Origin: an uncultured Sphingobacteriaceae bacterium | GTDB lineage: Bacteria > Bacteroidota > Bacteroidia > Sphingobacteriales > Sphingobacteriaceae | Length of the DNA: 64,000 nt | NCBI GenBank assembly: GCA_946480915.1 | Contig: CAMLLO010000017.1 | Coordinates: 30,942 to 94,941 of the forward strand | Direction: 5' to 3' | The notes under the pieces: model-generated | What the model saw: only the letters and a program-made list of their open reading frames with translations | What the model was told of the DNA's origin: nothing | Databases searched by the model: none | Program-made: the position numbers and the translations under genes | Shown: one piece after another, positions 20,201 through 29,900 of the stretch | Numbering within the stretch: position 1 is the stretch's first letter | How the letters are laid out: every line of letters begins with the position of its first letter

Positions 20201-21418
20201 GTATTGTTTAAACTTATTTGCTTTACGATCAAAATAAATAAGGCCACCACCATTTGTCCCGATCCAAAGATTTCCTTTTTCATCTTCGACAAAACGGTTT
20301 ACGTCGTCATACATTAAGCTAGTGGGGTCTGAAGGGTAATGCCGTATTAAGGGAAATTTAATTATATCTTCATGATAATAGCTAACTCCTTTTTTGTAGG
20401 TACCAATCCACACAATTCCAGAATTATCTTTATACATAGAAACAATACTGTTCTGACTTACACTTTTCTTATCATCCTCGCGATTAACCAGGTATCGAAT
20501 CCTGAAATCTTTCTTATCCAGCAGATTCACTCCACCATGATCTGTGGCAATCCATATTATTCCTTTGTTATCCTGGATAACATTATTCACAATATTCGAA
20601 TTGAGTTTGCTGAATTTCGAATTTTTACTTAAATGTTTTAATTGTTTATTATGTGGATTATAATAAAAAAGTCCAATGTCACTGGCGTTGTTATGTATCC
20701 AAAGATCATCTTGTCCATCTATTGATAGAGTATAATTCAACGTGCTTACAGGCGACTGTTTTTTTAATACATCCGTGCGGAAGATAACCTTATTGGTTTT
20801 AGAATTTATTTTATCGATAACTCCATCGGTATAGATCACCCAGAAATCGCCTCGGGAATCTTCTGCAATACTCGACACATCAGTAGAATAAAGCGATGAA
20901 TGATCATTTCTTCTATAATAAAAGTGATAACTTTTTTTACTTATCGGATTATACCGATTAATGCCAACGTTTGCATTCACGAACCAATAATCTCCTTTTT
21001 TATCCTTTTCTATTGATAAAAGTCCTTGAGCGGTAATTGAAAGAGAGTTTAGATAAGCTTCAACATTTTGGTCGAATTTTTCCGTTAAGGGGTCGTAGAT
21101 ATTAAATCCCCGCCGGGTAAGCACCCATAATTTGCCATCAGGTCCTTCTTGAATCTTTTCGATAAAATCATCATTCAACGAAGCTTTGTCACGTAAAGAG
21201 TGTTTAAAAACCTTGAATTTAAACCCGTCATAACGATTTAAGCCGGTCATGGTTCCAAACCACATAAAGCCGCGACTATCTTTAAATATCGCGGTAACCT
21301 GGTTATGAGATAAACCGTTAGTAATATTAAGATGAGAGAATTGATACTGTATATTTTGTGCAGCTACATAGCCAAACGTAGTAATGGCAACGCAAATCAG
21401 TAATAACTTTCTATACAT
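17297..21418 (-). CDS. Hybrid two-component system regulator of the xyloglucan locus
   Basis: A classic Bacteroidota HTCS of 1373 residues: signal peptide (1-20), two periplasmic regulator propellers (reg_prop repeats such as GLSHNQVTAIFKDSRGFMWF, about 25-690), Y_Y_Y domain (about 700-790), one membrane helix (about 800-825), HisKA with His870 (NVSHEFRTP), HATPase, a receiver with Asp1170 (VVSDISMPEMDG), and a C-terminal AraC HTH (about 1270-1373). Such proteins sense an oligosaccharide in the periplasm and activate the adjacent SusCD operon. It is co-oriented and directly upstream of that operon, so it is the expected regulator. Confidence 0.93.
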   Translation of the reverse strand: MYRKLLLICVAITTFGYVAAQNIQYQFSHLNITNGLSHNQVTAIFKDSRGFMWFGTMTGLNRYDGFKFKVFKHSLRDKASLNDDFIEKIQEGPDGKLWVLTRRGFNIYDPLTEKFDQNVEAYLNSLSITAQGLLSIEKDKKGDYWFVNANVGINRYNPISKKSYHFYYRRNDHSSLYSTDVSSIAEDSRGDFWVIYTDGVIDKINSKTNKVIFRTDVLKKQSPVSTLNYTLSIDGQDDLWIHNNASDIGLFYYNPHNKQLKHLSKNSKFSKLNSNIVNNVIQDNKGIIWIATDHGGVNLLDKKDFRIRYLVNREDDKKSVSQNSIVSMYKDNSGIVWIGTYKKGVSYYHEDIIKFPLIRHYPSDPTSLMYDDVNRFVEDEKGNLWIGTNGGGLIYFDRKANKFKQYRHSASNKNSLSNDVIVSLCIDKEQKLWIGTYFGGLDCFDGKTFTHYRHDKNNPASISDDRVWEIFEDSRGVLWVGTLSGGVNRFDRKANVFYHYKIGPNSVQSLYTSAIAEDRDGNLWFGSSDGLDALIRKSNKFIHYSHSDSDLNSLIHNNISNMLIDSRGLIWLATGEGLSMLNPKTNKFKNFQKEDGLADNIIIDIQEDFDHNLWLSTSNGLSNLVISKNQSGNSTFNFKNYDETDGLQGLGFNESASLRTSKGELIFGGSNGFNIFKPSAIRSNKTYPLVVLTDFQVFNNSVSPGKEINGHVILNQAISESHSVTLNHNENVFSIEFAALNFFNTDKVKLQYKLKGFDKDWLTADNKVRKATYTNLDPGIYSFKVRATNEEGIYKEQDLDFKIEVLPPFWRTRLAYFVYVLLFAGTLFNIRRRGIKKIRSKFELEQERQEAKRMHELDMMKIKFFTNVSHEFRTPLSLILAPVDKMMKNTEDAEQLKQMEMIGRNARRLLNLVNQLLDFRKMETQELKLHPKRGDIIKFIKEVASSFADVAEKKNIGFVFDSEYDSLDTQFDHDKIERILFNLLSNSFKFTPAGGHISVLLNLFEKKGTNRRSLEIKVIDTGIGIPEEKQDKIFERFFQNDVPGSMVNQGSGIGLSITKEFVKLHGGEIKVESVQGEGSCFIVTLPLKSFQLSTPEEPDLSPQSSGNSSPVSENKTTGKKSTVLLVEDNDDFRFYLKDNLKDSFNIIEAANGKEGWQKALALHPNLVVSDISMPEMDGIALCQKIKADSRTSHMPVVLLTALTGEEQQLKGLETGASDYMTKPFNFEILLSKIKNILLQQESMRKTYQKQVEVKPTDVVIESPDEQFIQKALLVVERNISNSDFSVEELSSEMYMSRVTLYKKVLAITGKSPVEFIRSVRIKRAAQLLEKGHLTISQIGYKVGFKSQKYFVRSFKAEYNMLPSAYIEEMRCKS

Positions 21419-21495
21419 GGTCTATAATGGCATCACAAAGGATGTGATTTTGATACTAATATAGTAATAATAACGAGCCAGAAAAAAATCCGTTG

Positions 21496-22710
21496 TCAAG
21501 AATGAATCATCAACCTTCTTCTTTCTAGCTCGGCTTTAATCAAACTTAACTCTCGCCCCATTTGTCCGGCAATAGCGGTATTTTCTGCCGCCCTTCTAAA
21601 TAAATAAGGTAAGACAGCCTTTACATTACCATATGGAACGTACTTAGCTACGTTAAATCCGGCACTGGAAAGATTAAAACTCAGGTTATCACTCATTCCG
21701 AGCAATTGAGAAAAATACAGGTGCGGATGATTGACAGGTACGGAACAATCGTTCATCAAATCTGCCATAACACGGCAGCTTTCTTCGTTATGTGTACCCG
21801 CAAGCATTGCAATGTATTTATAATGAAGAACACAGAATTTCAATGCAGAATTGTAATCTGCATCTGTTTCATTTTTTGTTGAATAGATTGGCGAAGTGTA
21901 CTTCAGTACTAAGGCTCTCTCTCTCTCCTTTTCCATGTAAGCACCACGCACTAATTTTGCACCCAGTATAAACCCGTAGGTTTCAGCCTGTGTATAGTGT
22001 TCTTTTAAAGTTGCCAGTCCATTCGTTCGGTACATTTGATAGGTGTTATAAACTATAGCTTTTTCCAGGTTATATAATTGCATAGTCTCAATGACCAGCG
22101 TATCTATAGCTTTTTGGATCCAGGATTCTTCCGCGTCAATCATAACCGAAACCTCAAGGTCATAGGCGGTTTTGCAAATATTATTTATCCTGCCCTTAAC
22201 TCTAAAATATTCCGTTTCTTCAGCTGCACTCAAATCCGATCCGACACTTATTTTTTCTAGTAAGCCCACCCGGGCTAATCCACTTAGTTTAAAAACAGTA
22301 AAAGGTATGCGCTCGTCGGCAGCTGCCCGCCGAAGGTTTTTAATGATCTCTGCGGTTGTTATTCGGTAACTATCCTCGTCTTGCTGGCCTTCAACAGAGT
22401 AATCTAAAATAGTCCCCACATTTCCCTCCCATAACTTGCTTATTACCGGCTCGCATTCTTCAACAGATTCGCCGCCGCAAAACTGCTTAAAAATTGTTTT
22501 TTTTATTAGTCCGGTAATTGGCAGTCCCAGTTTAAGAGCAAAACCTACGACTGCTGGACCAATTTTAGCCACCACAGTATTATTAATAAGCTTAAAGAGT
22601 TTATACGATTGATGGAGTTCATAATCAGTTTTTCCGCGGAATGCTATTTCTGTATTATCAAAGTTTAAGGGGGTATTTGCTGAGTTCTGGTCGCTCACAT
22701 TTTCAATCAT
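21496..22710 (-). CDS. Proline dehydrogenase
   Basis: A 404-residue FAD-dependent proline dehydrogenase that oxidises proline to pyrroline-5-carboxylate, the first step of proline catabolism. Family hallmarks are KLVRGAYMEKERE, AGTHNEES and the C-terminal substrate-binding segment YVPYG...PYLFRRAAEN. It is monofunctional: the P5C dehydrogenase half of PutA is absent. It is divergent from the S4/aroB pair, with 58 bp between starts. Confidence 0.9.
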   Translation of the reverse strand: MIENVSDQNSANTPLNFDNTEIAFRGKTDYELHQSYKLFKLINNTVVAKIGPAVVGFALKLGLPITGLIKKTIFKQFCGGESVEECEPVISKLWEGNVGTILDYSVEGQQDEDSYRITTAEIIKNLRRAAADERIPFTVFKLSGLARVGLLEKISVGSDLSAAEETEYFRVKGRINNICKTAYDLEVSVMIDAEESWIQKAIDTLVIETMQLYNLEKAIVYNTYQMYRTNGLATLKEHYTQAETYGFILGAKLVRGAYMEKERERALVLKYTSPIYSTKNETDADYNSALKFCVLHYKYIAMLAGTHNEESCRVMADLMNDCSVPVNHPHLYFSQLLGMSDNLSFNLSSAGFNVAKYVPYGNVKAVLPYLFRRAAENTAIAGQMGRELSLIKAELERRRLMIHS

Positions 22711-22756
22711 TCACAAATTTAACAGAATATCAATTCAATTTGTTGCGGAAGGATTG

Positions 22757-22764
22757 TAAGTTTG
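22757..22764 (+). promoter_or_regulatory. -7 box of S4/aroB, probably leaderless
   Basis: TAAGTTTG fits TAnnTTTG and ends 4 nt before the ATG at 22769. Transcription would start at or next to the start codon. The -33 match is poor: the nearest TTG is only 14 nt upstream. Confidence 0.45.
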
Positions 22765-22768
22765 CAGC

Positions 22769-22975
22769 ATGATTGAGTTTAAACTGGAAGGCGATTTCAT
22801 TCCTTTGATACAGCTGTTAAAAGCGACCAACCTGGTGCAAACTGGCGGCCATGCTCAAATAGTTGTTGCAGAGGGATTAGTTAAGTACAATGGTGTGGTG
22901 GATTACCGAAAACGCCTTAAAGTGAAACAAGGTGATATCGTGGAGTTTGACAATAAAAAAATCATCGTTAAATAA
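22769..22975 (+). CDS. S4-domain RNA-binding protein (YbcJ/YaaA-like)
   Basis: A 68-residue single S4 domain: LIQLLKATNLVQTGGHAQ then VAEGLVKYNGVVDYRKRLKVKQGD, the core RNA-binding fold seen in YbcJ-like proteins. Presumed to bind structured RNA or the ribosome; the precise role is unknown. Its stop overlaps the aroB start (TAATG), so the two are translationally coupled. Confidence 0.85.
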   Translation: MIEFKLEGDFIPLIQLLKATNLVQTGGHAQIVVAEGLVKYNGVVDYRKRLKVKQGDIVEFDNKKIIVK

Positions 22976-24039
22976 TGCAGCCGATACAAAGCAACGGGTA
23001 TTCCGTATTTTTTGATAATCAACTTTCCGATCTGAAATCTTTCCTGGAAAACTCTGCGTACTCCAAGATCTTTTTTCTTACCGATTTAAATACTTCAGAA
23101 CATTGCATGCCGCTTATCGGCAAATATCTGCCGGATTTAAAGAACTACGACATTATAGAAGTTGACCCTGGCGAGGAAAATAAAAACATAGACTATTGTA
23201 TCGGAGTTTGGCGCATGCTTTTAGACTTTGGAGCCGACAGAAATAGCCTCCTGATTAATTTAGGTGGCGGCGTTATTACGGATATGGGTGGGTTCGCTGC
23301 CTCAACGTTTAAACGAGGAATCGATTTTGTTCAAATTCCAACTACGCTGTTATCCCAGGTAGACGCCTCGGTGGGAGGTAAAACCGGAATAGATTTAGGA
23401 AGCGTTAAAAACATTGTCGGTACTTTCACTCAACCTAAAGCAGTATTTATTTGTTCCGAGTTTTTATCAACTCTCGATAAAGCTCAGCTTATTTCGGGTT
23501 TTGCCGAAGTGGTTAAACATGGATTAATTGCCGACAAAGCTTATTTTGAGCAAATCAAATCGGTTGATGTCACGAATATTCCCCAGGAAATCATTTACCA
23601 TTCTGTCGAAATAAAAAACCACGTGGTAACTACTGATCCCTTTGAAAAAGGTTTGCGCAAAACTTTAAACTTCGGCCACACTATTGGACATGCCATAGAG
23701 ACCTATTCATTAAAAACAGATAAAAAGCCCTTGCTTCATGGCGAAGCTATCGCACTTGGAATGATCTGTGAAGGATACCTTTCGCATAAATACAATGCTT
23801 TAAGCGGCCCAGAGCTGGATGAACTCATCACCTTTATTCGCTCAGTTTTTCCAGACTACCCTTTTTCAAAAGATATTTATGAAGAGGTGATCGATTACAT
23901 GAAAAACGATAAAAAGAACTTACAAGGCCAAATCGGATTCGCTCTGCTAAGTGAAATTGGCAAATGCGACTATAATATTTATCTCACAGAAGATCAAATT
24001 ATAGAGAGTCTGGATTTTTATAATGATTTAATGAAGTAG
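22975..24039 (+). CDS. aroB: 3-dehydroquinate synthase
   Basis: A 354-residue NAD- and metal-dependent 3-dehydroquinate synthase, second step of the shikimate pathway. Seen directly: the NAD-binding segment GGGVITDMGGFAASTFKRG, the VPTTLL-equivalent QIPTTLLSQVDASVGGKTG, the metal ligand region AEVVKHG and FGHTIGHAIE. It overlaps the S4 gene by one base and ends in a hairpin. It is away from the other aromatic genes at 39-43 kb. Confidence 0.95.
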   Translation: MQPIQSNGYSVFFDNQLSDLKSFLENSAYSKIFFLTDLNTSEHCMPLIGKYLPDLKNYDIIEVDPGEENKNIDYCIGVWRMLLDFGADRNSLLINLGGGVITDMGGFAASTFKRGIDFVQIPTTLLSQVDASVGGKTGIDLGSVKNIVGTFTQPKAVFICSEFLSTLDKAQLISGFAEVVKHGLIADKAYFEQIKSVDVTNIPQEIIYHSVEIKNHVVTTDPFEKGLRKTLNFGHTIGHAIETYSLKTDKKPLLHGEAIALGMICEGYLSHKYNALSGPELDELITFIRSVFPDYPFSKDIYEEVIDYMKNDKKNLQGQIGFALLSEIGKCDYNIYLTEDQIIESLDFYNDLMK

Positions 24040-24064
24040 AATGCATTTATTGCGTTCTACTTTG
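24036..24064 (+). terminator. Hairpin terminator of aroB
   Basis: GTAGAATGC / GCGTTCTAC stem with a 7-nt loop, overlapping the stop codon, followed by a short T-tract (TTTG). The weak tract lowers confidence. Confidence 0.5.
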
Positions 24065-24126
24065 TCTCATTCCTTCAATGATATAAATTAAGCTCGTAAT
24101 TCGTAAACGAAATTTCTTCATTGTTT

Positions 24127-24262
24127 TTAACTGCAGCCCTGCTGTACCTGCAAGTCCTCGCGTTTTACCTTTCCCTGTCTCACGTACAAACGCTGTGGGC
24201 TTTTCGTGCCATCAGGTTTAGTAAGCAAAGTAGGCACTTCTATTGTACAGTGTGCCCAGCTT
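24127..24262 (-). other. Possible frameshifted tail of the deacetylase
   Basis: After the deacetylase stop, the neighbouring frame stays open for 45 codons (starts KSWAHCTIEVPTLL, ends QVQQGCS). It can be entered from an A6 run at the end of the deacetylase gene (CTTAAAAAATAA). Either a coincidental open frame, an indel that truncated the gene, or slippage. I do not recognise the sequence. Confidence 0.25.
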
Positions 24263-25351
24263 TTATTTTTTAAGTTCCGCAACGGTCTCTTCCTCCTTGA
24301 TCCACTTAATGTTATATTTTTTCTCAAGACCAGGTTTTAACTGATCCTTCAATTTTTCCGGCGCTGATATCGTTTTTGGATCTCCATCCGACACAAAACG
24401 AGTTTTATGTTTTATCTGGCTCTTCATAAACGTCTCAGGATTTTCGGTATGCTCACCTGCCTGCACACGCTGAATGGCTAAAGGTTTAAAGTCCTTTGAA
24501 AAGGGAGATACCGAACTCACCGAACCTACCAGCAGTACTGCCTGATGATTGTATTTTATTCCTTCAAATTCTCCCTTCGATTCAAGAGCTCGATTTTTTG
24601 CGTGCATTCCTAAGGGCAAGGCCATCGTTTTCACTTCGTAGTCGGGTAAAAACTCTCTAATCTCTTTAACAAACATAGAAAGATGCTTCTGAACCTCCGC
24701 GTCACTTAATTTAGAAAGCATGGAATGATACCAGTTATGACTGCCTACTTCATATCCGTTTTGAACCAGCCATTCTAATTTCTGCTTTTTATACTCGGGC
24801 TGAGCAAATAATCTGAGCGTAGGTTTAATAGCCGGCAAGACATAGAAGGTTGCCGTTATCGGGAAGTCCTTATGCTTCTTTTTGAAATCTTCCATAATTC
24901 CCAAAGCACATTCAGGATCTATTACCAGTTGCCCGTTCTTTTCAATATAACGAAATTGACCTGCGCTCGAGTCGTCAAGGGTAATAGCAAAAGGTGTTTT
25001 TCCCGCAGGTACGTTTATGTTTCCATGGGCAATATCCAAAACAGATACCGGATAAAAACCATTATCATAAAGCATTTGCAAGTCTTTACGAAAGTTTTCC
25101 GGAGTTCTCCTCCACCTGTCTTCAGGATAACCGATCAGGTGATATTCCAAAACCATTACTTTGCCAAGCTCATTGGGCGTATAAGGTAAATTTGTCGCCT
25201 GAGCTTCTGTTGTAACGGCAGGTTTACTTACAGTGTTAGTCAAAGAATCATTTTTTGTTAACTCTTTGTTATTGCCTTGAGAACATGAAATGAGAAAAAG
25301 ATTCGAAAATGTAAAGGCTGCGATGAGTGCACCTTTTCCGGATAACATCAT
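24263..25351 (-). CDS. Polysaccharide deacetylase-family lipoprotein (CE4)
   Basis: A 362-residue lipoprotein (lipobox LISCSQG) with a NodB-homology domain (about 55-280): FAITLDDSS (catalytic Asp and metal-binding Asp), VGSHNWYHSML (the metal-binding His pair, varied) and a MALPLGMH segment. CE4 enzymes remove N- or O-acetyl groups from cell-wall or extracellular polysaccharide; the substrate cannot be told here. Two adjacent ATG codons start the gene. A possible extension in another frame is listed separately. Confidence 0.8.
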   Translation of the reverse strand: MMLSGKGALIAAFTFSNLFLISCSQGNNKELTKNDSLTNTVSKPAVTTEAQATNLPYTPNELGKVMVLEYHLIGYPEDRWRRTPENFRKDLQMLYDNGFYPVSVLDIAHGNINVPAGKTPFAITLDDSSAGQFRYIEKNGQLVIDPECALGIMEDFKKKHKDFPITATFYVLPAIKPTLRLFAQPEYKKQKLEWLVQNGYEVGSHNWYHSMLSKLSDAEVQKHLSMFVKEIREFLPDYEVKTMALPLGMHAKNRALESKGEFEGIKYNHQAVLLVGSVSSVSPFSKDFKPLAIQRVQAGEHTENPETFMKSQIKHKTRFVSDGDPKTISAPEKLKDQLKPGLEKKYNIKWIKEEETVAELKK

Positions 25352-25562
25352 AGAATAGATAATTTAATGAATTTTGCCTTCTGAAGAATTGTTCAATATT
25401 ACGGTTATTGAACGAAATTTCGCATTGATATTGTATTGAAATTTACTTAAAGAAATGAGTCTTCCTTAAAATTCTGAACATAAAAAATGGCACCTCCCAC
25501 ACTCGTTGTCTTTTCACTACAACAATGAATTGGAGATACCATAAATAAAGGTATTTTCTCAG

Positions 25563-25579
25563 CCTGCTGAAACAGCAGG
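25563..25579 (-). terminator. Hairpin after the second FN3 gene
   Basis: CCTGCTG / CAGCAGG stem with a 3-nt loop just after the stop codon of the FN3 gene (minus strand). A second small hairpin (ATACC / GGTAT, about 25536-25554) follows. No long T-tract, so termination is only probable. Confidence 0.4.
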
Positions 25580-25585
25580 TGTTTA

Positions 25586-26278
25586 TTAATTCACTTTAAG
25601 TATATACACGGCAGACTCAGAAGTATTCCCTTTTGCATCCTTTGCTATCACCTTCCAGTAGTACGTGGTATTTGCTGTGACGCTCACATCATCAAGCTTT
25701 TTCGTTGCAATATTCGCCTGGAGCAAAGGAATAGTTGTGCTGTTAGTACCCAGAAACACGTCATAACCAGCCAGATCGTTGTCTGCATCTTCTGCACTCC
25801 AACTTAGATTTATTTTACCGTTCACTGCAGTTACTGCTTGTCGCATAGCCGGCACCAGGTTATCTGGCGGGAAGGGAGCATAAGAGGCAGTTACCTGACC
25901 TGCACTATAAAACTTCCATATATCGCTGGTACCCACCGCAGTGCTGGCTGCGGATTTAGAGATAACAAACCATGAATATGGTGTATTACTGGCCAGGGTT
26001 ACCGACAACTGAGTCGCGGTAGTCGTTTGGGTGATCATCGCTCCGCTAAGCAGATTTTTTATATGTACCTCATAACTCTCAGTATTAGCCGAAGCATTCC
26101 ATTTTAAAGTTACAGAGCTCGTTGTTGCCGACAACACTGTCCCTTCAGTGCATGCTTCATTGGCCGCGGGTGAAACAAGAACGGCCTTATCCGGTGCAAG
26201 GGAAGGTTGAGGGTCCTTCTTTTTTTTACAAGCTGATACGCTTAAAAACAATAATATTATAATTAGTATTTGCTTCAT
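25586..26278 (-). CDS. FN3-repeat lipoprotein coupled to pectin methylesterase
   Basis: A 230-residue lipoprotein with lipobox SVSACKKKKD and two fibronectin type III-like domains (about 28-125 and 130-230). It is collinear with the 229-residue protein after GH74 (roughly half the residues identical by eye: shared SPAAN/SPASN, ACT-GTV, DIWKFY/EAWKFY, YAPFP, TYYWKV). Its ATG overlaps the esterase stop in an ATGA. I do not know a described function; a dedicated surface partner of the T9SS cargo upstream is the simplest inference from the repeated arrangement. Confidence 0.8.
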   Translation of the reverse strand: MKQILIIILLFLSVSACKKKKDPQPSLAPDKAVLVSPAANEACTEGTVLSATTSSVTLKWNASANTESYEVHIKNLLSGAMITQTTTATQLSVTLASNTPYSWFVISKSAASTAVGTSDIWKFYSAGQVTASYAPFPPDNLVPAMRQAVTAVNGKINLSWSAEDADNDLAGYDVFLGTNSTTIPLLQANIATKKLDDVSVTANTTYYWKVIAKDAKGNTSESAVYILKVN

Positions 26279-26958
26279 TTCTTTAAAATTTTAGATGAAC
26301 TTTCACTGATTCCTGTCTTAACTTTAATAACATACATGCCTTCTGGCAGATCTGAAAGACTTACCTGCACAATGCCATTCTGAACCGGACGAAGAGCCGC
26401 GTACCGAATGGTTCCGCTCAAATCTGTTAAACTAACATTAGCTGAAGATGAAGAATCGTTACCCATGTTTATGAACACATTTTGGTCAAAGGGATTAGGA
26501 TAAATCTTGTGACCATCTGATACAAAAACGCTTTTCTCTATTGTCCCCTGGCAATCTTTGCCCGTACTCACACTAATCGTATTCAAACCATCCGACAAGG
26601 GCAAGGTAATAGACTGTGAGCTGGTTTGATAAGTCTTATCGTTAAGCTGAACCAAATAAACTTCGCCGCCGGACAGGTTGAGAATTACCATCTTGTCTAA
26701 GCTTTTAACTACAGAATAAACACTTAAAGGCTGAGGTTCTTTAATTGTCAAATCGAAACACTGACTGTAATCAGCCTGACCGTCAACCGTGATACAAACT
26801 TTATATGCCCCGGCGCTTAAAGACGGAATTTCGAGGGTACTTGTAAAAGGGAGTACCTGGTTCGCTCCGTTTACTACAACACTGGCTTTATAAGCAAGGC
26901 TTTGAGCTGCGGTGATCTTGATCTTTCCATTATTTTGTGAAGAACATACCTCGTCTGA
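26275..26958 (-). repeat. 227-codon C-terminal module, second copy
   Basis: Gapless counterpart of 4043-4726 at the end of the GH74 gene; about 110 of 227 residues are identical by eye. The final about 75 residues are the T9SS type A sorting domain (KIYPNPFDQNVFINMGNDSS), and the preceding about 150 are a cysteine-containing beta-rich segment. Confidence 0.85.
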
Positions 26959-29900
26959 GGCCGACACCTGAAAGTTATTAGCTGCCAGTTTAAACCGGTC
27001 GGCAACCACTAAGGTTCTGGTTACCGGCGCAGCCGCAGAGAAATTGCCATTTCCAACCTGTGAGGCTGTTATATCCGTACTTCCTACTCCTCTTATCTGT
27101 ACAATCCCGTTCACAACTTCGGCGACTGTAGTATTACTACTGAAATAGCTTACAGGCAAGGCCGAACTTGATGTGGCGCCAGCCGCAAAATCGGCGTCCG
27201 TAATTATTTTTGCGGGGATAACATTAAAGGTGATCGTTTGGGCTTGCTGAGCCGCACTTACAACCAAATCTCTGCTCACAGGCGTAGCTGCTTGCCAGCT
27301 GGTGTTTCCAGCCTGAGATGCGGTAATAGTCGTAGTTCCAGTCCCTGAAATATGGATCTTTCCGTTTACGATATTGGCTACTGCGGTATTGCTGCTGCTT
27401 AAACTTACCGCTAAACCTGAAGTGGCTGTAGCACCCGCATCGAAATCGGCATCTGTTACAACTTTCGCAGACAAGGCATTAAAAGTTATCGTTTGGGATG
27501 GTTTAGCGATTACTTCATTGCTTATAATACTAAGAGCTCCATATTCACTAACCGATTGGACTGCATAAGCATGCGCTACTCCTGCAACAGGATTGGCATC
27601 GGTGTACTGAAGGTTGGTTGTAAACCCTATGACCTTTTTGTCGCGAAGAATGATGTAAAGCCGGGTGTATGGCACACTGGTCCAGCTTAGCGTAGAACTA
27701 CTTATTTGAACATTTGAAGGAACTCCCGGAGCTTCGGCAATCATTCTCGGATCCCAGGTATCGCCACTGCGCATGATGACATTTTCGTATGTATAGGTTG
27801 CTGCCTCTGCATCAGTAAGGCTATTTTTTGCCGTACCTTTTACGGTGCTGGTTACATTACCATTGGCATCCTTAACATCGTATTCATAGTTTGAAATGCG
27901 TTGCGATAAATCAACAGGATTGCCATTTGCATCCATTGTTCCGTAATCAGCAAAAATAGCTGGTATAGCACCCATTTTAAAATACCAGCCCGCCGGATAA
28001 ATATTCGTCTTTAGTGTAGTATTTAGAAATACTGTTTTAGGAGAGTTTTGCCAAGGGCGGCCATAATATGTGGTTGCCGTGCCGCTCACTTTATCCTGAT
28101 CTATGGTACAATTGCTGAATACATATCCCCATAGCGTTCCTGTGTTATGACTTGGAGCAACAATATAACCTCCATCTTTTCGGGTAACAGTAATCGTGCA
28201 ATTGTCGAAAAACACATCTGCACCACCATAGATAAAATCTACCGCTCCTTCAATCTTTGTGTTTTTTATATAATGACGATCCGAAGTTCGATTATAAGAC
28301 GTCAGATAAGTATCCTGATAACTTCTCAGGTAACAATTATTCATCGTAAAATGATTGTTAGGCGTATATAAAGCTAAAGCCTGCGGGCCTGCCTGGCTCT
28401 CGTAACCATAACTGTTTTCGAAAATAATATTCTCAAAATAACAGTCTGATGAATTTACCACCATGGTTGCGCCCTGGCTTACATGGTAAACCGTTGTTCC
28501 TTTACCATCATCGCCTGATAAACGGTTGTCAGAAATAATCACACTATCTCTTTTCTGGCCAATTAAATGAATGAAGGGTTTGTTTGACGGAATATCATGA
28601 TGACCGGTATATTTCCCATTTTTTATAAAAATAACCCAGGGTGTTGTACTACTGGCGGGAGCGGCAGCAATGGCACTAATTATGGAAGTATAATCACCGG
28701 TGCCGTCTTTAGCAACTACAGCATCAAAAAGCTTTTTAACAGGCTCTAACCTTGCACTCGTTTTAAATTTTAAAGTTAGCCCGGCAAATGCATTCCCCGA
28801 AAGGTCGGTTAGTGCTCCAGCTGGAACGGTAAAGGTATATTCAGTGTTATAATTGAGTTTTTCATATTTGAAGGTAACTGTTTTAGAACCGTAAATTCCT
28901 GTTAAAACTGTTGAGCCAAGCGTTATATTACCGGCGCCAACGTTGGCCTTTTCATCAAAAGTAAGAACTATGGATCCGTTTATAGAAGCGGTCGCAGATC
29001 CTTCAACCGGCACAGTTGAAACTAAGATTGGGGCCTGCGTATCAACGACAATTTCTTTATCCGCAAAAACAAAGATGTTTGTAAATGCCGTTCCATCATT
29101 ATCGGTACCTTCATTTAATATCGGACTGGTTTCATCGGCAATCCAGCGCAGGTAAACTTTGTCTTTCCCCTGAGCGACAACAGGCAAAATGGCATTCAGA
29201 TCCTTCCATCCTGTGTTATACACGCTCGTGATATCGACTCTGGCTAATTCAGTATACGTGACATCATCCAATGAGTATTGTAACATCTGCACGGAGTATG
29301 CCTGATAATTTGCACTCACCATAGATTTAACCTGAATGTTTTTATACCCTGTGGTAGCAAATTGGGCCTTAACATACCTCCGTTTAGTTTTAAATTCTGA
29401 GCCCGTTGTCCAGAAGCGAAAATTGGGATAAGATGGTGAAAATGCCCCCGCATTAGCTAACCATCCGACCGGACTTCCCGTAGGTTCATAAGAAGAGATT
29501 AGTCCGGTATTTGTGGTTTCCGAATAAAAATCGCCGGCCCTGCTCTGCTTCGGATCTGCAGCCTTAAAGTCCCAGCCTACGATAAACGGAATCTGGTCAA
29601 AGGTTGCTGTAAAAGACTTATTGCCATTTACTGTGACAGTCCTCTCAGGTGTGGTAGAATTATCCTCCCAATAGCTAAAGTTTGTAACAGCATTGGGTAC
29701 AACCTTCATCGAAACCTGTGTTCCTTCTTCATATTTTCCATTTGTGGGTTGCGGTGTCAACAACACCTGCCCCCATGTCGACCCTGCAATGGCTACATTA
29801 AAGGTGTATGTTGGTTTCGTTTCAAAAACAGCTTTTATCTTTTGTTTTGAATTTACAGTAACAACATATGGATTAGTGGTTGAAAGATCTGCTTCAGTAG

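Noticed and set aside
24127..24327. Independent 66-residue gene on the minus strand
   Set aside because: Its start lies inside the deacetylase and its first part is that gene's shadow; only the distal 45 codons merit notice.
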